A stretch of DNA of 64,000 nucleotides from Varroa destructor. Taxonomy: Eukaryota; Arthropoda; Arachnida; Mesostigmata; Varroidae. Made by a program: the position numbers and the translations under genes. Below, piece by piece: positions 1 to 14,600 of the stretch (position 1 is its first letter; each line of letters starts with the position of its first letter). The notes beneath the pieces are model-generated. The model worked only from the letters and a program-made list of their open reading frames with translations. It ran no database searches and had not been told where the DNA came from. The DNA is taken from assembly GCF_002443255.2 (NCBI RefSeq), contig NW_019211455.1:48543489-48607488 (forward strand), read 5' to 3'.

Positions 1-840
1 GAAGGCATGGCCCGCGTGATTCCAGTTCCACTTCTTGCTCTATTTACGGCCCGTGAACTCGAACTCATGATTTGCGGTAGTCCAGATATTCCCATCAGTC
101 TCCTGAAATCAGTCGCTACGTACAAAGGTCTATTGTTGTAGTGTTATTATAATTCTACTGACGTGTTTCAATGCAATTTATTAGACTAAATAGTGCAGGT
201 GCCGATTTATGCCGCTTTGTTAATAATAAATGAATATCTAAGCAGTCGAGTATGTGCTAACACAGTGTAAAACCCGCTAAAGTAGTAACAGTACGTTCAC
301 TTTACAAACCATATTACTACTTCACTTGTTTATCAATTTTCAATGCGAACTCTTTGTCATACAAATTTTGCAGGCGTAGAAGTTGACGCTCCTCTGGTCG
401 CTTGGTTCTGGGAAGTTATGGAAGAACTCTCACAAGAAGAGCGTGGACTATTTCTTCGTTTCGTGTGGGGTCGTACACGCCTACCGCGAACAATCGCCGA
501 TTTTCGTGGCCGAGACTTTGTTCTTCAAGTACTTGACAAATACTCACCAGCGGATCACTTCTTACCGGAGAGCTATACATGCTTCTTCCTATTGAAGATG
601 CCTCGTTATTCGTGTAAACTCGTGCTAAAAGAGAAACTTCGTTACGCCATCTATTTCTGCAAATCAATTGACACCGACGACTATGCTCGAGTGGCAATGG
701 AAGCCGAGGCTAATGCACCTGCCGCTGCAAATGGCGGAGCTGATGATAATCTCTCCACCGAGAGTTTTTCCGAGGTAGGATCGTTTGGTGGATCCAATGA
801 ACAGCTACACCCGTTTTGGAGCCCCCAACCCTTAATATAG
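1..840 (+). CDS. HERC1: HERC1 E3 ubiquitin ligase, 3' terminal exons (HECT C-lobe), partial at left edge
   Basis: Two coding exons are visible, 1-127 and 374-840, ending at the TAG at 838-840. Codon 1 of the window is in frame. The 246-base intron has donor AAG|GTCTAT and acceptor TTTTGCAG, and a Gly codon is split across it (G|GC). The joined protein is the end of a HECT ubiquitin-ligase domain: a segment beginning [11 protein letters not shown], then [18 protein letters not shown], then the C-lobe motif [17 protein letters not shown] with the catalytic Cys encoded at 580-582, then [24 protein letters not shown] ligases accept ubiquitin on this Cys before passing it to a lysine of the substrate. 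The wording of these motifs is that of HERC1, a giant ligase with RCC1 repeats. Past the domain there is a short Ala/Asp/Ser-rich tail of about 50 residues, as in other HERC1 proteins but of different sequence. The rest of this very large gene lies left of the window. Confidence 0.93.
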
Positions 841-3743
841 CCAACTAGTTATATACGGGCTGCAAAGCATGGTGATATTTAGCGTGAGGCTGGAAGGCTG
901 GAAACAACGGAAAGCGAAAAAAGAATGCTACTTCTTCGCAAATATCAGTACGGACATTATGTATGAATGTTTACTAGGGAGGATTATCATGATAAAGACA
1001 AGAGAGAGGAAACACAAGAACTACTAGTAGAGACAACAAATCTGTCAAAAATAGATTAAATGCGCTTGAAATAGTCAAGGAAAAAGGGCCGTCTTAGGCA
1101 TTTGATGACGTTATGTATCTGAGTGGCTAGTATGTAGCTTACGATGAAGCTACCGGAAAGTTGACCCAGCTCTATCAGCTTTGCAATGTAAATTTGATAT
1201 AGAAGTCTTTGCAAGACGCAGATGAATAGCGTGAAATACTAGAAAATGATATATGTATGTGGTGGAACTGTGGCTACACCTATAGGAACACTCCTATCAT
1301 CACAGTAATACCACCAAAAAGGATGGCATTTGCATGAAGTTTACATACATACTTGAAGTTGCAAATCTGCGCTACGTACGTAGCATAAATAAAAAATTGC
1401 ATGCGTATAAAGCAACCGTAGTTAAAATATAGCTAACAATAGGGATATGATTGGGTTTAGTGAGTAGCTGTAAAGATACCGATAGAAACAAAAATAATAA
1501 CAATACCAGTAGTAGTACCATTAGTAACGTATGCTTAATACATAGTTCCTTAGTTAGGCCGATGTAGGCAGGAAAGTACACGTTCTTGGGTATGAAAAAT
1601 AACAGCAGTTCTATACTACTTAATAAAGTAATGATAATAATAATAATAATAACTAACCAAAGACAAAAAAAAAACTCTTTAAAAGCAAAGGTCTTGCATG
1701 CATGGCGCAAGTACATTCTAATAAAAATGCAGTCACAATGGGGAAAGTGCACCAGATGAAGCTATTACTCGGAAACGTTATTACGTTAAAATGTTGAATT
1801 TGTGTGATCTGAGAGGAAAAGAGACTTTATTTCTATTTTTTTTTGACGTATTTTATATGAAACTTTCCGCTGAACAAGAGACTATGTGCAAAGCGCCAAG
1901 CAGTCTACAGCGAAACTGCCTTTTTTTTTGTTATAATTCACTTCCACAGTCTTTTTTCAACCGTCATCGTGATTCGGCTACAGCCTGATGGGTCAGTCGA
2001 GAAGCAATTTAGAAGTCGCTTGAGCTGACAAATCGATACATTTTTTAACTATACCTCTGAAGTCTCAAATAGGTTTTATGTATGTAAGGATCGAGGATAT
2101 GTACGGATTAATCCTGGGCTGTTTATATATAAGAATCACTACACTGATCCACTCTCGGGTAAGTGTTTTTGTCAATTCATCAACTTTAGCTATTTATCGT
2201 GAATACAGAATCTGAATTTTAAGCTAAATCAATGGGTCGTCTTTGTATTCAATAAAAAAGGGCAACCTTTTCTAGCTTTGTTGAAGGATCCGCGTGGCTT
2301 ATATATGGCGAAAGCAATTTTCTAACAACTTTAGCGGCTATTCATATCTGTCCGATTACACACGTCAGTCAGTTGGCTTGTCCGATAAAACAATTAGGTG
2401 TTACAAGTCTTTTCCTGCTTATAATCCGTCTGGTTTTCTATTTTTTCTAAAACTATTTCTAAGACCAATCACGAAAAACTCGTTTAATGGATGCGATTAT
2501 TTATATGTGGCCTCTTGCAATACATTAGTGTCTCAAAGGAAATCTATACCGACTACATTTGGAGTCTCGGAGGGTTACTTTCAACGAGACAAGCATCCCT
2601 GAATGTAACAACCCTGCTTACGACTCGTCCTTGTTTCTATAGTTTTTGTGCAATATTTTTTTTTCGCTCATAGATTCAAGTAGGCTAACGAGCTGTCAAC
2701 GAAGTACATGAAGCGACTAGTGGTAACTGAGGAAAAGTGCTACTTAATACAAATGCGTACAAGGTGTGTCAGAGCATAAAGCACCACATAATAAAGCTTA
2801 CCGAAATACGGATATCTGAAGAGTGTAGCGGTATTTTTCCAGCTGTAGCTCCGTATTAGTTATCGATTTTAAAGATGCTAACAATTTGTTTAATTGGTGT
2901 GTTTGATCGATATAGAAGACTTGTTGTTCAGGAAAAATAGTAGATACAAAAAATCTTGCAATTGGCTTAGTCCCAAAACGATCCTGATGACAGACATTAT
3001 TCAGAGAGAGAAATTAATTATATGGGTACATGTTTGTTGAAATGAAAAACACTCACTGTAAAGATGTTACATGATCAATTTTTTTTTTTTATTTTACAAC
3101 AGAAATGATACACGCTTATAAGATCCTTCATCTCAAAACTACAAGACCCAGCTTCGTAGATACACTCGCTATAATGTAGGGCTGCTATATACATTTCGTA
3201 CCTGTTTTATGAATAGGAATTGCTTCATTTTTGTTTTGCCCTTATGCATTTGCTTATCTATTATGGCCTTAAAATCGAATTTCTTAATGAAATTATATGA
3301 AATTGTTCACTGTTCGTCTTGTCTTCGTATACGTTCGTACAAGTCTGTATGTAGATATATAATTTTATATCGTGGTTTATATATTATGTAAAAGCTAACC
3401 GTCGACATTTCCCAGTTGTTTTTCCCCAACTCATTAGCAATAGCAAACTCAATACTAGCCACTAAAAGCAGCAATTGTTGGTAAGCGAGTAAGCTTTAGG
3501 ATCCGTTTAGCATGCGTCCAGATTTTTTACTCTTGTCATCTCCCCCAAGGAGCTTCTCTGCCAGTGGTTCATGATCATCCCGGCCTTCTCCCGCGCCAAT
3601 GTCTCCTTAAATCATCATTATAATGATCATCGTTTTGATGATGTTCTGCTGCTTAGCAGTTTCATCTAGGAATACTATCACCGTTTGTCTTTTCATTTCT
3701 GTACAAAGTTTGTATTACAAAAGAGTTTTTAGCTTGCGTGAAT
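841..3743. other. Intergenic region between convergent HERC1 and GOT2
   Basis: This holds the 3' UTR of HERC1 and, from the right, that of GOT2. A possible HERC1 poly(A) signal AATAAA lies at 1388-1393, about 550 bases past the stop. A short (TAA)n tract is at about 1633-1653. The open frames here are short, AT-rich and without recognisable motifs, so I call no gene. I saw no canonical AATAAA on the minus strand just below the GOT2 stop. Confidence 0.6.
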
Positions 3744-5313
3744 TCATTTTGTAACTTCATGCATCGCTCGAGCGAGGTAGTCAACGTTATGTGAAGAAAT
3801 GCCGGCGACAGAGATACGACCGTCTTTCGTTAGGTAAACAGAGTAGTCCTTGATCAATCTGGTCACCTGTTCGGCGGTCATACCGGTAAAGCAAAACATG
3901 CCGATCTGCTCGGTGATGTGCTTCCAGTCATGGGTGCTGCCCTCTCGCTTAAGGCCGCTTCTCAACCGGGACCGCATTGTGATGATCCTATCGGCCATGC
4001 CCTTGACATCTTTAAGCCACTGCGCTCGCAGTTGAGGGTCGCTAAGGATTAAGTTAGCAATACGAGCTCCATTTACCGCCGGGTTCGAGTACAGTGGACG
4101 AATGAGGATTTTGATCTGACTCATGCAACGAGCTTGCTCCTCCGCTGAACTGCAGATCAGCGAAAATGCGCCGACACGCTCTCCGTACAGGCCCATGTTT
4201 TTAGCGAACGACTGGGCAAGGCACATTGGGCCGCTACCAGCGAACAGGCGCACAGCGCTAGCGTCGCGATCGATGTCTCCCGTCGCGAAGCCCTGATAGG
4301 CCATATCAAGGAATGGGAACAAATTGCGTTCACGCACAACTTTCTCGATCTCTGTCCATTGTTCGGGCCGAGGATCGACACCGGTTGGATTGTGCGCGCA
4401 GGCATGCAAAAGGATCACTGAACCTTCGGGGATGCTCGAGATATCCTCAAGGGCTCCCTGAAAGTCGAGACCGCATGTCTTCGGATCGTAGTAACGGTAC
4501 TGTTTTACTTGAAAGTTGCATCTCTTGAACAGAGGGATATGGTTGCCCCATGTCGGGTTTGGCATGTACACGGTTTTGTTACCTTTCAGGAACTCATCCA
4601 AAAACATTGCGCCGATTCGCAACGAGCCAGTGCCCGAAATTCCCTGCAACAGTTATCACGAAAAAAATAAATACAGTACTATTAGAAATGAGGGTATGTT
4701 ACGTATTCATATTCGAAGGTACTAACTAAGCAAGCGGCAGAAACATTTACTTTTCTGCTAGACGTTTCCTCATAGCTCTAAAGGTACGCCCTCAAAAACT
4801 GAACGCAGACGGTATACTCAAAAAAGAGCTACCGTGAATAAAAGTTTGCACAGCCAAATGTATGTTACCTTATTTCCATATACATTCAGTTCATTAGTTA
4901 ATGCTCACCTGAACAGTGGCGTTACGATCCTCTTTGATGACTGCCGAATTGTCACCAAGAGCCAGAATGGCCGCGTTCTTGCAAAAATCATTTAAGCCGC
5001 CAATGGGTAGATATTCTTTGTCCAAATTCTTTGACATGAGCTGCCGCTCTGCAGCTCGAACCGATGGCAAGACAAAAGGTTTGCCATCATCATCGCGGTA
5101 TGCCCCTGTAGACATGCACCACATGAAAAATCAAAATGGAAAATGATCACCGATCGATAATACAAATCAATACTAGATTACTACTAATAATGAAAATCAC
5201 ATGAAAAATACGAAGGAAAATTCAGTTACCCGTTTCAAGGCCGAACCAACTTTGCAGTCATCACTACAGATCGTTCATTTCACTCACATTTCGCTAGGTA
5301 CGTATAGAAATTG

Positions 5314-5352
<39 letters not shown>

Positions 5353-8305
5353 TATTGGATCGAAGAAGAGTAATTGGAGTTATTATGACGAAAAGTTAAC
5401 AAATTCAGCGATTCCGTAGCAATATTTAAGTGGCTTGTGCAGTTGTATGGTCACCATTTCGAAGCCGGGGTTCTTGAAAACTGTCCGCTTAATAAGACAA
5501 TAGAAAAATTTCACTTGTTTTTACAACATCGAATACCTCTATTATGTAGGAGGCAGCAAGGAGCAACGTGAAGCTCCTGCAGCAAAGCGGTCAGGTCGCT
5601 GCCTGCTTAGCCAAGGTACGGCAAGTAAGCGATCTCACAACGACTTCGCTATTAAAAACATTTTCAAACCGCAATATCATGGCTATCTAAAGTATATTCG
5701 GTGAACTGTTGACTACGTAAGAAATCAAGACAAAAATCTCGAAGATGAAATGAATATTTTAACTATCATAGGAATACTGTTTTGAAGTAAGTATTTAAAA
5801 TGCGCAACATTGAAGCTGCAAGGATGGACGCCAAAAAGTCGTTACTTCAACGAAAGCCCTAAGAGCTATTATATATTTACAGACCAGGCCATAATTGTAG
5901 TTCGGCAATTATTACGAGTATTTCTTTTGGTCTTGCACGAACTATGCCATCGCTTCATTGACCTCTAGTTTCGTGAGAGGTTTCATCGGTTTGTCATTGT
6001 TGTCGGTTAGCACGGCTTATTTATATCATTACCTACTTACCCGTACATACGCCTAAATACTTTGGGATGCTTTAAGGCCGTTCGCCTTTATTTCACGATA
6101 GGTTAGCTGTCAAAACAATCTAGAGGGAACCAGTTCAACGGCTCTCTGATAGCCAGTTCAAAGCAGTTAACGGCAAGCGATTATCATAAGCCAAATCTTA
6201 GCCGTCGTATTGCTGAAAGAATTGCTGATGCTATCAAGATAATTTCGAACGGATGAATGAGCTTGATAAGATTACATAGCCATACTGTAGAACAGAGTGC
6301 GCTATGTAAAATTATTCTAAGTTCTTGTTACTCCAGAATGAGATAAACACGCAGTGACCGTCAACGAAGATGTATGTCCCCGTTTACTTATTTATTAATA
6401 TATATAATATAATTAACTTTTAATGATGAAGGAAGTAACAGAAGTCCCTCTGTGAAGATTAGTTAGTACAATGACGTTGACCGCTACGCGTGTTAAGAAC
6501 AGCATTGAGGCAGTACAACAAACCCCCGGCAAGCCACCACAAATGCCCTCACCAACAGTGGTTTAAACGAGCTCACAAAAATATAGTTCAACGATTTAGT
6601 GCATTGAGTTCGCCAGGGTAACGTGGTTAAAAAACCACAGAGTATGAAATGCGCTTCATATCAAGTAATTAACTTGATTCATCTGCTAGCTGAAATGTGT
6701 GTGAAAAAGAAGTTTCGCTTTGCGTAGAAGTTCATCGTAACTGTACATTTAAAACCTGTAGTTTATTTGCAGATAAATAGATGTGTACATACATTCATTA
6801 GCTAACGTAATAATTTCTTTAGAAGTTCCGTTTTTTGATTACAAAGCCGTTTAAGGTTAGCGTTGACGGATAGGCTCTGTCCTAATTAATCTCAATGGGG
6901 TTCACAATGAGATAAACAACTATTGCATTTGTGGAATGGATAGAATGGATACAGCCACTGTTTAGTCGAACTCCACGCGCCGTTAACACCGTGCAGTAAT
7001 ACCGACCATCTCAAACGGGATCACATGAAGGACATTGTCATGTCACACATTTACACAAGTGCACTGTACCGGACTACTACCGGGTTATCGTAGAATATTT
7101 TTTCTCCGTTTCAACTTTTAAAGTCAATCGCCCCTCCCGTTCCTGGACAAGCTATGATAGTTTTTACTGGATGGCCAATGAGTTTGCTCGTGGAATTGAG
7201 TCGGACACGTCCATAGGATACATCAGTTACAAGTTATTGAGGACGCTTGTACTGAGCAGACAAAGCATTTACTGCGACTAAGAAAAACAGCGCCGTTAGA
7301 GTTTCTACCACCTTACTTAACAAGCTATGATTAGTTACCCGGGTAATCACAGTGTACCGACCATTTATGTAACATATCCCAATGCTGAATACAAAAGCAT
7401 CGCATCATTTACCTTACTAGGTGCATTTATCATTATTATTATTTTATATATCGAAGGCGGTTCCAAGTGATGTATCAAATGACAGGATTAAAGCTCAAAG
7501 CGGGTCAGACTGATGAGGTGCGGGATTCGATGATAGACTTCGGAAATGATCCTCAATGCTGTGCAGAGTTTAGCACATGTTTCAAGTGAGATTTGAAAAA
7601 AGAACTAAAGTTTTGGCGTTGTATTAGCTCGTTCATGAAGTCTATACAACATCTAAAAAAAACAAAAGAAAACGCGCGCCGAAAATTTGAGGCTCAGCTC
7701 GAAGTTTAAAATTTGCAGAATAATAAAAGCATACAAAATACTAAACAAACGTAGACGAAGCACGTGTAGTAAACTAAACCAGACAAATACTGCACTGGTA
7801 TTGCGTTTAAAAGATATATCCTCTGTCTGCATTTTGCGGCATACGTTCTACAAACGATGTCCTTTAAAGGGCACTCTATTTCAAGCAGAACTGCATCTTT
7901 AGCGAAATATGGTGATCTTCGAAATGAAAAGGTGCTTCGGTTTATAACACTGGTATACATATACCCGTTAGCCATGACTTCGCAAAATGATATCCACACG
8001 ACAGAAGCACTTTCAAGTTACACAAATGTAAAATTGGTAAGCTAATCGTTTGACACCACGAAGCTATATGCAAATTCCCCCACAATATTTGTCGAATGAC
8101 AGTAATAAAAAGTACGCTAAGATGACTACTGACCGACACCGAGGTTCATCTTCTTGGGATTGGGATCCTTCTTGTAGGCTTCGGTCACTCCAAGAATGGC
8201 ATCGGGGGGTCCCATCTCGACGTGCGCGAAAAATGATTGGTTACGCTCGCGCAGAGCTTGAACCAGTCTGGGAATGAGGAGAGAGCCATTGCGAAGAGCT
8301 GCCAT
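3744..8305 (-). CDS. GOT2: Mitochondrial aspartate aminotransferase, complete, three coding exons
   Basis: Exons in transcript order are 8305-8134, 5105-4909 and 4643-3744, giving 422 residues (human GOT2 has 430). The enzyme is PLP-dependent. It exchanges the amino group between aspartate and 2-oxoglutarate in the mitochondrial matrix, as part of the malate-aspartate shuttle. Junctions are GT-AG and phases agree: a Gly is split at exon 1/2 ([11 protein letters not shown]), and exon 2/3 joins in phase 0 ([15 protein letters not shown]). The first 28 residues or so are Arg-rich, without acidic residues until one Glu near 20, and precede AHVEMGPPD, as expected of a mitochondrial targeting peptide; this fixes the start at ATG 8305 rather than an in-frame upstream ATG at 8449. 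Family motifs are [28 protein letters not shown] and [15 protein letters not shown], where Lys271 is the Schiff-base lysine. The C-terminus AMHEVTK closely matches the animal mitochondrial form. Only two coding introns remain, fewer than in vertebrates. Confidence 0.96.
5106..8133 (-). other. GOT2 intron 1
   Basis: A 3 kb intron bounded by GTCAGT (8133 downward) and CTACAG (ending at 5106). It contains a (TA)15 microsatellite at 5318-5347 and otherwise AT-rich unique-looking sequence. The open frames at about 7687-8045 overlap on both strands and look like chance. Confidence 0.75.
5318..5347. repeat. (TA)n microsatellite
   Basis: About fifteen uninterrupted TA dinucleotides inside GOT2 intron 1, directly readable in the sequence. 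Confidence 0.95.
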
Positions 8306-8600
8306 CTCAAATGAATTGTGAAGATTCGAACACAATGCACTTAAGAGCACCAGCAACAATCGGGCACTAGAATTGGTGAAAACAGCACAGCATAAACTCT
8401 GTACGTCGATCCAATAATCTCTTAGTGACGATCGTGTTTCGATAGCCACCTCACTTTGTATATACTACCAACAGCGGACTCTAAATGAGGTCGAACGACT
8501 GCCTGCTCGGAAGGCAGGAAAGGGTCCTCGATGTAACTATCACGTGACTACAGCAGGTTGCAGCGGCGGCAGCCGCTGCTACAATGGAGAACGAAACCAT
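8306..8600 (-). promoter_or_regulatory. Probable GOT2 5' UTR and promoter
   Basis: The stretch just upstream of the GOT2 start is richer in G and C than its flanks. It carries a CCAAT at 8411-8415 (plus strand), an E-box CACGTG at 8541-8546, and two short inverted repeats: CTGCCT/AGGCAG at about 8499-8517 and GCAGCGG...CCGCTGC at 8560-8579. CACGTG is bound by USF/MYC-type bHLH factors in animals. The promoter assignment comes from position and composition; no transcription start can be read off the sequence. Confidence 0.4.
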
Positions 8601-11600
8601 GGCACAGGAATAAAAAGCACCGGTGACGCGGAAGATTTTGAAACGGCCGCTGCTGATAGCGATACAAATTCAAATCGAAATAAACAGATGTAAGAGCTGC
8701 GGGAGAATAGATCAAAAATCTGTGTATGTTATTGACTTCCTGTTAACAAATTTGGAAAGATCTTTAGCGTTTTCTACGCATGTTGAAGAGCAAATATTAG
8801 AAATAGCAGGTATTAATTGGGCAGTAGTTCCGTGAAGCCTATAAACGAACTGAAGGAATGTAAATGAGCTACGGAGTAACCCAAGAAAAATCTCAGATAT
8901 TTTTGAATTGAAACCAAGAAAGACGAATGCAGAAATGATCTCGTTTCTATAGTTACAAGATAAGGAAAAATTTAAAAAAAAAAACGGGAAAACAAGGTCA
9001 ATTGCACCGCATGCACTAATCCTAACTTTATTTTCTGCCCTTGTCGAAAGGCATCTATATGGCAGTCAGTTAAAAGTTGTTTTAAAAGAGGACATTCTAG
9101 CTTTTCTCAGCAATTATTATTTTAACAGTGCCTGTTTTCATTATCCCCAGACGTACCAGTGACCTTTCGGTTTTATATGCAAACAGTAATTACTCCGCGT
9201 TTTTATTCCAGTGATGTGTTAGGAAAATGATGGCGTACCAAATCCTGGTAATCGCGTTTTGCTTGTCAATGGAAACAATGAACACGGTACATTTCGAGCC
9301 GTAGCAGCGCTAAAACTCGAAGGTAGACTACCCAGTTCCTAGAATTATCGTACTTACACTGGATACGTTTTTTTAGCATAACTGCAGAAAACTCACTGTA
9401 GCGTATTTTTGAGAAAAAAAAAAAGCGTTAAAGCATCATTCTTACTTTTTTAGCAAACTTATTGAGAAACCTAAGAAGCTGTAAGCTTTTTTTACTGATT
9501 TCTTGCAACTGAATATGAATTCATTGCGATCGAAACAATAAGTAAAAAATATATTAAGTAGATAATAAAAATTAAAACTAAAAAATAGAGTAAAATAGTT
9601 TTTTTTTTTAATAGTTTCTTATGAATATATGCCGTTAAATGCAAAACATCGCATGTTATGCAACCAGCCTACTATGCGTTTACACACCCTTGGTTCCCGC
9701 TATAAACGAATTTTATAAATCCACCAATTCCATGTGACCGATTGGCAGATGGCACCTGTAATAATTATTTACGTGGTGTCCCTTTACTGGGTCGGTAGTA
9801 ACAAACGTAGAATTTTTAGCTTTAAAGGCTCGACTTCTTCTCCAATATACGAATAATGTTAAATGAAATCGTGCTACTTCATTAACCTATTGCAACAATT
9901 TAAAAATAGTATTTCTCTATTATTGAAGTCTGGAAAGAGCTATTTTCGCTGAGTCACTACTGACAAGCTAAAAAACGTCTCTTCTAACTATGATCATGGA
10001 CCTATCAGTGACACATAGGAGGGAAAGGAAGTGAGGTATCTCTGCATACCTTCTCTGTATTCTCTGTGCACCTTTGAGCTAAACGAGTATGTCTGCTTTT
10101 ACTTCACAGCGTTGTATCGATTTTTTAATTCAAAATAAATATTTCCCCCGCATATAAAGGTTTGCCCTTTACCAAGAACCACACGTTGATCATCGTAAGC
10201 AAACTCATTGTTCCGATGATGGACGAGGTGCTGGTGGGGTTGATAGCATAAACAAATTTTGAGTGAGTCGCCTGTTAGAATTCGGATATGCTCCCAATAC
10301 AGTTTCACGGAATCTTTTTCCACAGGGAAAGCGCCTCAGCGGTAGAGAATTTTAATGAGGGGTATTTCAATAAGGCTGACGAAATACATATTTTGGGGGG
10401 TGCGTGGCTTTGAGGCCAAGTGCGTGCATCTTACTACAGTTTCCGTTGTAGTGAAGTCTAAAGACTTTACAGCTAGAAACTATAAGGAATTCAAAGCCTA
10501 AGAGCGGCCAAGAAAACATTAATGTCAACTCTTCGTAAACTCTGACTCGTAAACATACACATATATCATTATAACGGCATTAATTTTTGTATCGATATAA
10601 AAGTATTCAGCGAGCATACAGCCGCTCTAGTTACCAACTGAACTTATATTGACAAATACTTAAGGGTATAACCTGGTTTGTTAATAATAGGCTTCACACC
10701 AAGAAACCTGACGACAGCTTTACAGTCGGAAATTACCGCTGAAAAAATGTTTCATTGAATCAGGGGATAAGGTTGTGTGATGAAGCTGACATCGCCCACC
10801 AGTATCATTGTCAACGTCCACCGGGGTGGCTCGCTATTGCTGCACTTATTTTTATTCTGACCGTGTTTTGCTTATATATGTTTATAAAGCTACCGCGCGG
10901 ATAATTTCGCGTTGTTGCTTCTCTCTACCTCATCTTTGTTTTCCTCAACGAACACAATGTTTATTTTTTTTTTTTACCTTGATATAACTCGCTTTATTCT
11001 CTTACTTGATTTTTTGAACATGCAAAACTGTGTTTCGTAACTGTAAGATCTGGCGGTGGGTGTCATTTTTGACGTTAAAGTTTCATCACTAAGTTCTATA
11101 CAGTGGCTCCAGTTCCGACCCAATACCTGCAAAGGACCTGTAGATTTCCATCTGTGATGTATATTTACTATCGCTGGACACCTTTTTTCTCATTCACTCA
11201 AGAACGCCACAACTTCAAGGGTACGTGGCGGTTCCGTTGGAGAGCCCAATGAACGGTCCATCCGTTAAAAATATATGAAACAGAAATGAGATATTGATCT
11301 ACCAGTATTATATTTATCGTAAAGATGTGTGAGATAGCAAAATATTTGAAATGAGGTATAGAAAACAGAAACAGTTAAATTTACTATGACTCTATAACAA
11401 ATAGCCATAAAGATGTCCCTGTTAGTTCGTCAGGCAAAAGACTCTTCACAGCAGGCTGTACCAATTTGCTGTTTTTATATAGATTTGATTAATTTAACTG
11501 TAGGAAATTATGTAACACAGATTTATTATTACACAACGATTATTCGCTCATTATGTACTCTACGAAATCGCGCGGGGGGTCTTATGACAATGAGATTTCC

Positions 11601-14600
11601 GTATGTCTCGAGTAATATTTCTGCTACAATAAGGAAACAAGCGCGCAGAATTATTATTAATATATGACGCAAGATGAGCATATCAGCCAGAATTACTCAG
11701 CTTTTTAAGTCTGAAAGCTACCCGAAAGCACTGCCATGCGCCGTAGGACATCTCCATGAATGATGAGTCTGCCATATTATATCAGCATGCGACGTGTCGA
11801 ACGGCGCAGAGATAATTCGATGTTCTAAAATAAATTTCACGTTGCATTCAAATAATTCTTTTAAATGAGCGACCTATTGCCTGCTGCTAAAGAGAGCTTA
11901 GCCGGGGGTGCGCATTACGATTTTTTGCACTTCTAGCCTACGTAAATCTTACTGCGAATGTTTCTCAAGGGCTATATATGTGTTATGTACACAAATGACA
12001 GAACGTTGTACGCGTGAAACGTTTGGAGGCATTAGAGATCCCTCACCGTCCCTAACCTAATACTATGTAACAGTTTATTCCTATTACATCGCACTCCCAG
12101 TCTTCAACAGTTCCCCTAAGAAACTACAAATCTAACCGATTAAATTTTGAGAACGTTCGGCGCCTTAGTAGAGCGCAAATGAAAAAAAACTCTCATATTT
12201 AAACTTTGCAAGGTACGTTGTCTTACTTATATTAGTGAAGAATATTATGGGATTGGTCCAAATGTCCTGTCTTTTAAGTACCTAAGAGAGGCACACGTGA
12301 AACAAGACTACGCGATTCGATTGTGCTTAAGCTCCGTCGTCATCCAGTGGAACTGTCTAGCATCTGACACAAAAAATAATGTAGACACAAAGAAGCCTAC
12401 AATTTTGATATATGAGCATATCAGCTAGAGATGTTATTGTTAAAAAAAACCTATAAAGTATTAGCTGAATAGGATTATTGAATCGCCTGTATAAAGATTT
12501 AAGGAAAGAAATGCCTATTAATGGCAAAGGCTCAAACCTAAAATAGCTTTGCTAATGTGCTGACGGTGTAACGTTTATACTTTACAATTCCTCTTCTTGA
12601 ATAACACGTGAATAAATTTATTATTTTCTGGGAAAGTGTTTAGAGGGACACGAAATGGCGTGCTATTGTATTTTAAAAGTTCGCGGTTAAAGAGACGGAA
12701 AAATATTGTAGCGATTTTTGTCCCACAATAGGACAGATTTAAAGATTTAGCACAAAAAGCAGAGTTATTGGAAATCGTCATTGCCGGGATTATATTGGAA
12801 TTCCAGTTGTGCCCGGTAGCCTGACTGCTTACACCAGTTCAGTTTGATTAATCCAAAATTAATGGGTCGGGGTGGTTTAAGATCGCGTATTTTTTTGGAG
12901 TCATCACTAATCCTTCTCTAATTCTGGGGGTGATTATGGAATCTCAAAAAACATTTCACTCGTGTCATATACGTATGCTGCAAGCGCATAAAATGTCTGT
13001 GAATGATAATTCGATAGAGTAGTCTCTGCAGGGAACAAATCAGACATCAAAGAGCAGTAAATAGACACCGACCCTTAGTTTAATAAAGATACGGAGAACT
13101 ACTACTATGGAGTAATAGTTATCTCAGGTAACCTTCAACCGCTAAGTGATGAAATTAACGAGACTTAATGATGCTAAGCCTCTGTGCGTCATCTCTATGC
13201 CCTTATCGACCAATTCTTCCCTCGCGATATGAATTAATATACGAAGCCACATGAAATCTTTTTCTTCTCAACACACATCTCGTACAATCATAGCTCTCAG
13301 CCATCATACTTATTGTGTATAGCGTGGAGTATTTAAAAACCGAGCTTTCCGAGAATAACGGAAACATACACCCCCGGACCTCACTAAAAGCACAACTAAG
13401 GAACATCTCCTAAATAACTGTCTGGCTGCCACCAGTAGTTTAATACGAATCGTATGTTTATCAAACCTATCGTGCAGAATGTTGCAGTAAACAGTAGAAA
13501 ATAGGAACAACAAGATAACGAGATGTTTTCTCAATTGGGTAGCTGACATGCACCTCCGACTGGGGTACTTACAGCGAACATTCGCCGTCTATCTAGAGAA
13601 TCCATGATAAAAGCCGCGGACAGAATGTCTAGCAACAATGCGCCAGTAGTATATATTGCCATAGATGTTGTAAGTGTGAACTTCAGGCACTCGTTTGTGA
13701 ACCCCAGTTAACATGTGAAACTAGCTAATTGGCTTTTAAGAAGTAGTTTTTAGGTTTCTTTCCTAGAAAACTCTGCTTCTACGTAACTCGAATGCATGTG
13801 TAATGTGTAATTCAGTGCCGTTTTGCAGTTAAAGCTGCGGAAACCGTATCTCGCTAAGGTTGGTTACTTATTCTAAACAACAACAACAACAAACGTTACA
13901 ATTACTAGCAAATCAACCTCATAATAATAAGCTTAAAAAAATCAAACAAGAGAAAACGAAATATCGCAGTCCCGTTTTGTCTGTACATTTTATCTTGCAG
14001 TACTTGTACAAATTTAAGAATGTGGAACCAGCAAGAGCAGCTTATACCTAGGTCAATGTAAAAACCTCAGAATTCAGGCTAATAACAGTGTATCCTAAAG
14101 TATTAATCACCTAGTAATTGGTAAAATTCTAACTCATTTATGGTAGCACGAAAGATCTTAGAAAACACGAATCGTCCAAAGTTGTTCATTCAACCAAATA
14201 ACATTAGGGAAACGCGCTGAGCCGGTTTGTCGAAACGCATTGCATAACGACGATATTTCACTCATTTAATGTTTAACTGTTATGGCTAAAAAATATCAAA
14301 TGCTACAATTTGTTAAATATAAATTATGGGTGATCGACAAGCAAAGTAGCCATCGTGCCGATAACAACTCAAATATTGCTACTATTATCTTGGGTGAAAA
14401 CAACTACTTTCCACAAAACTGGCCAATAGCATCAATTGTTTTTACTCGTTTCGTCCTGTGAGCATTTATCTATGTTAACATAATAACATACCATAACACA
14501 AAAATCACACACACATTGGAACAAGTCGAAGAATTAATGGGACGGATTGGCATTGAAGACAGACCATTTTCTTACCTTGTCCAACCTTTATCTACCACTC

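Noticed and set aside
8306..8449. Longer GOT2 N-terminus starting at ATG 8449
   Set aside because: The extra 48 residues do not resemble a targeting peptide, while ATG 8305 gives a normal mitochondrial presequence and family-typical length.
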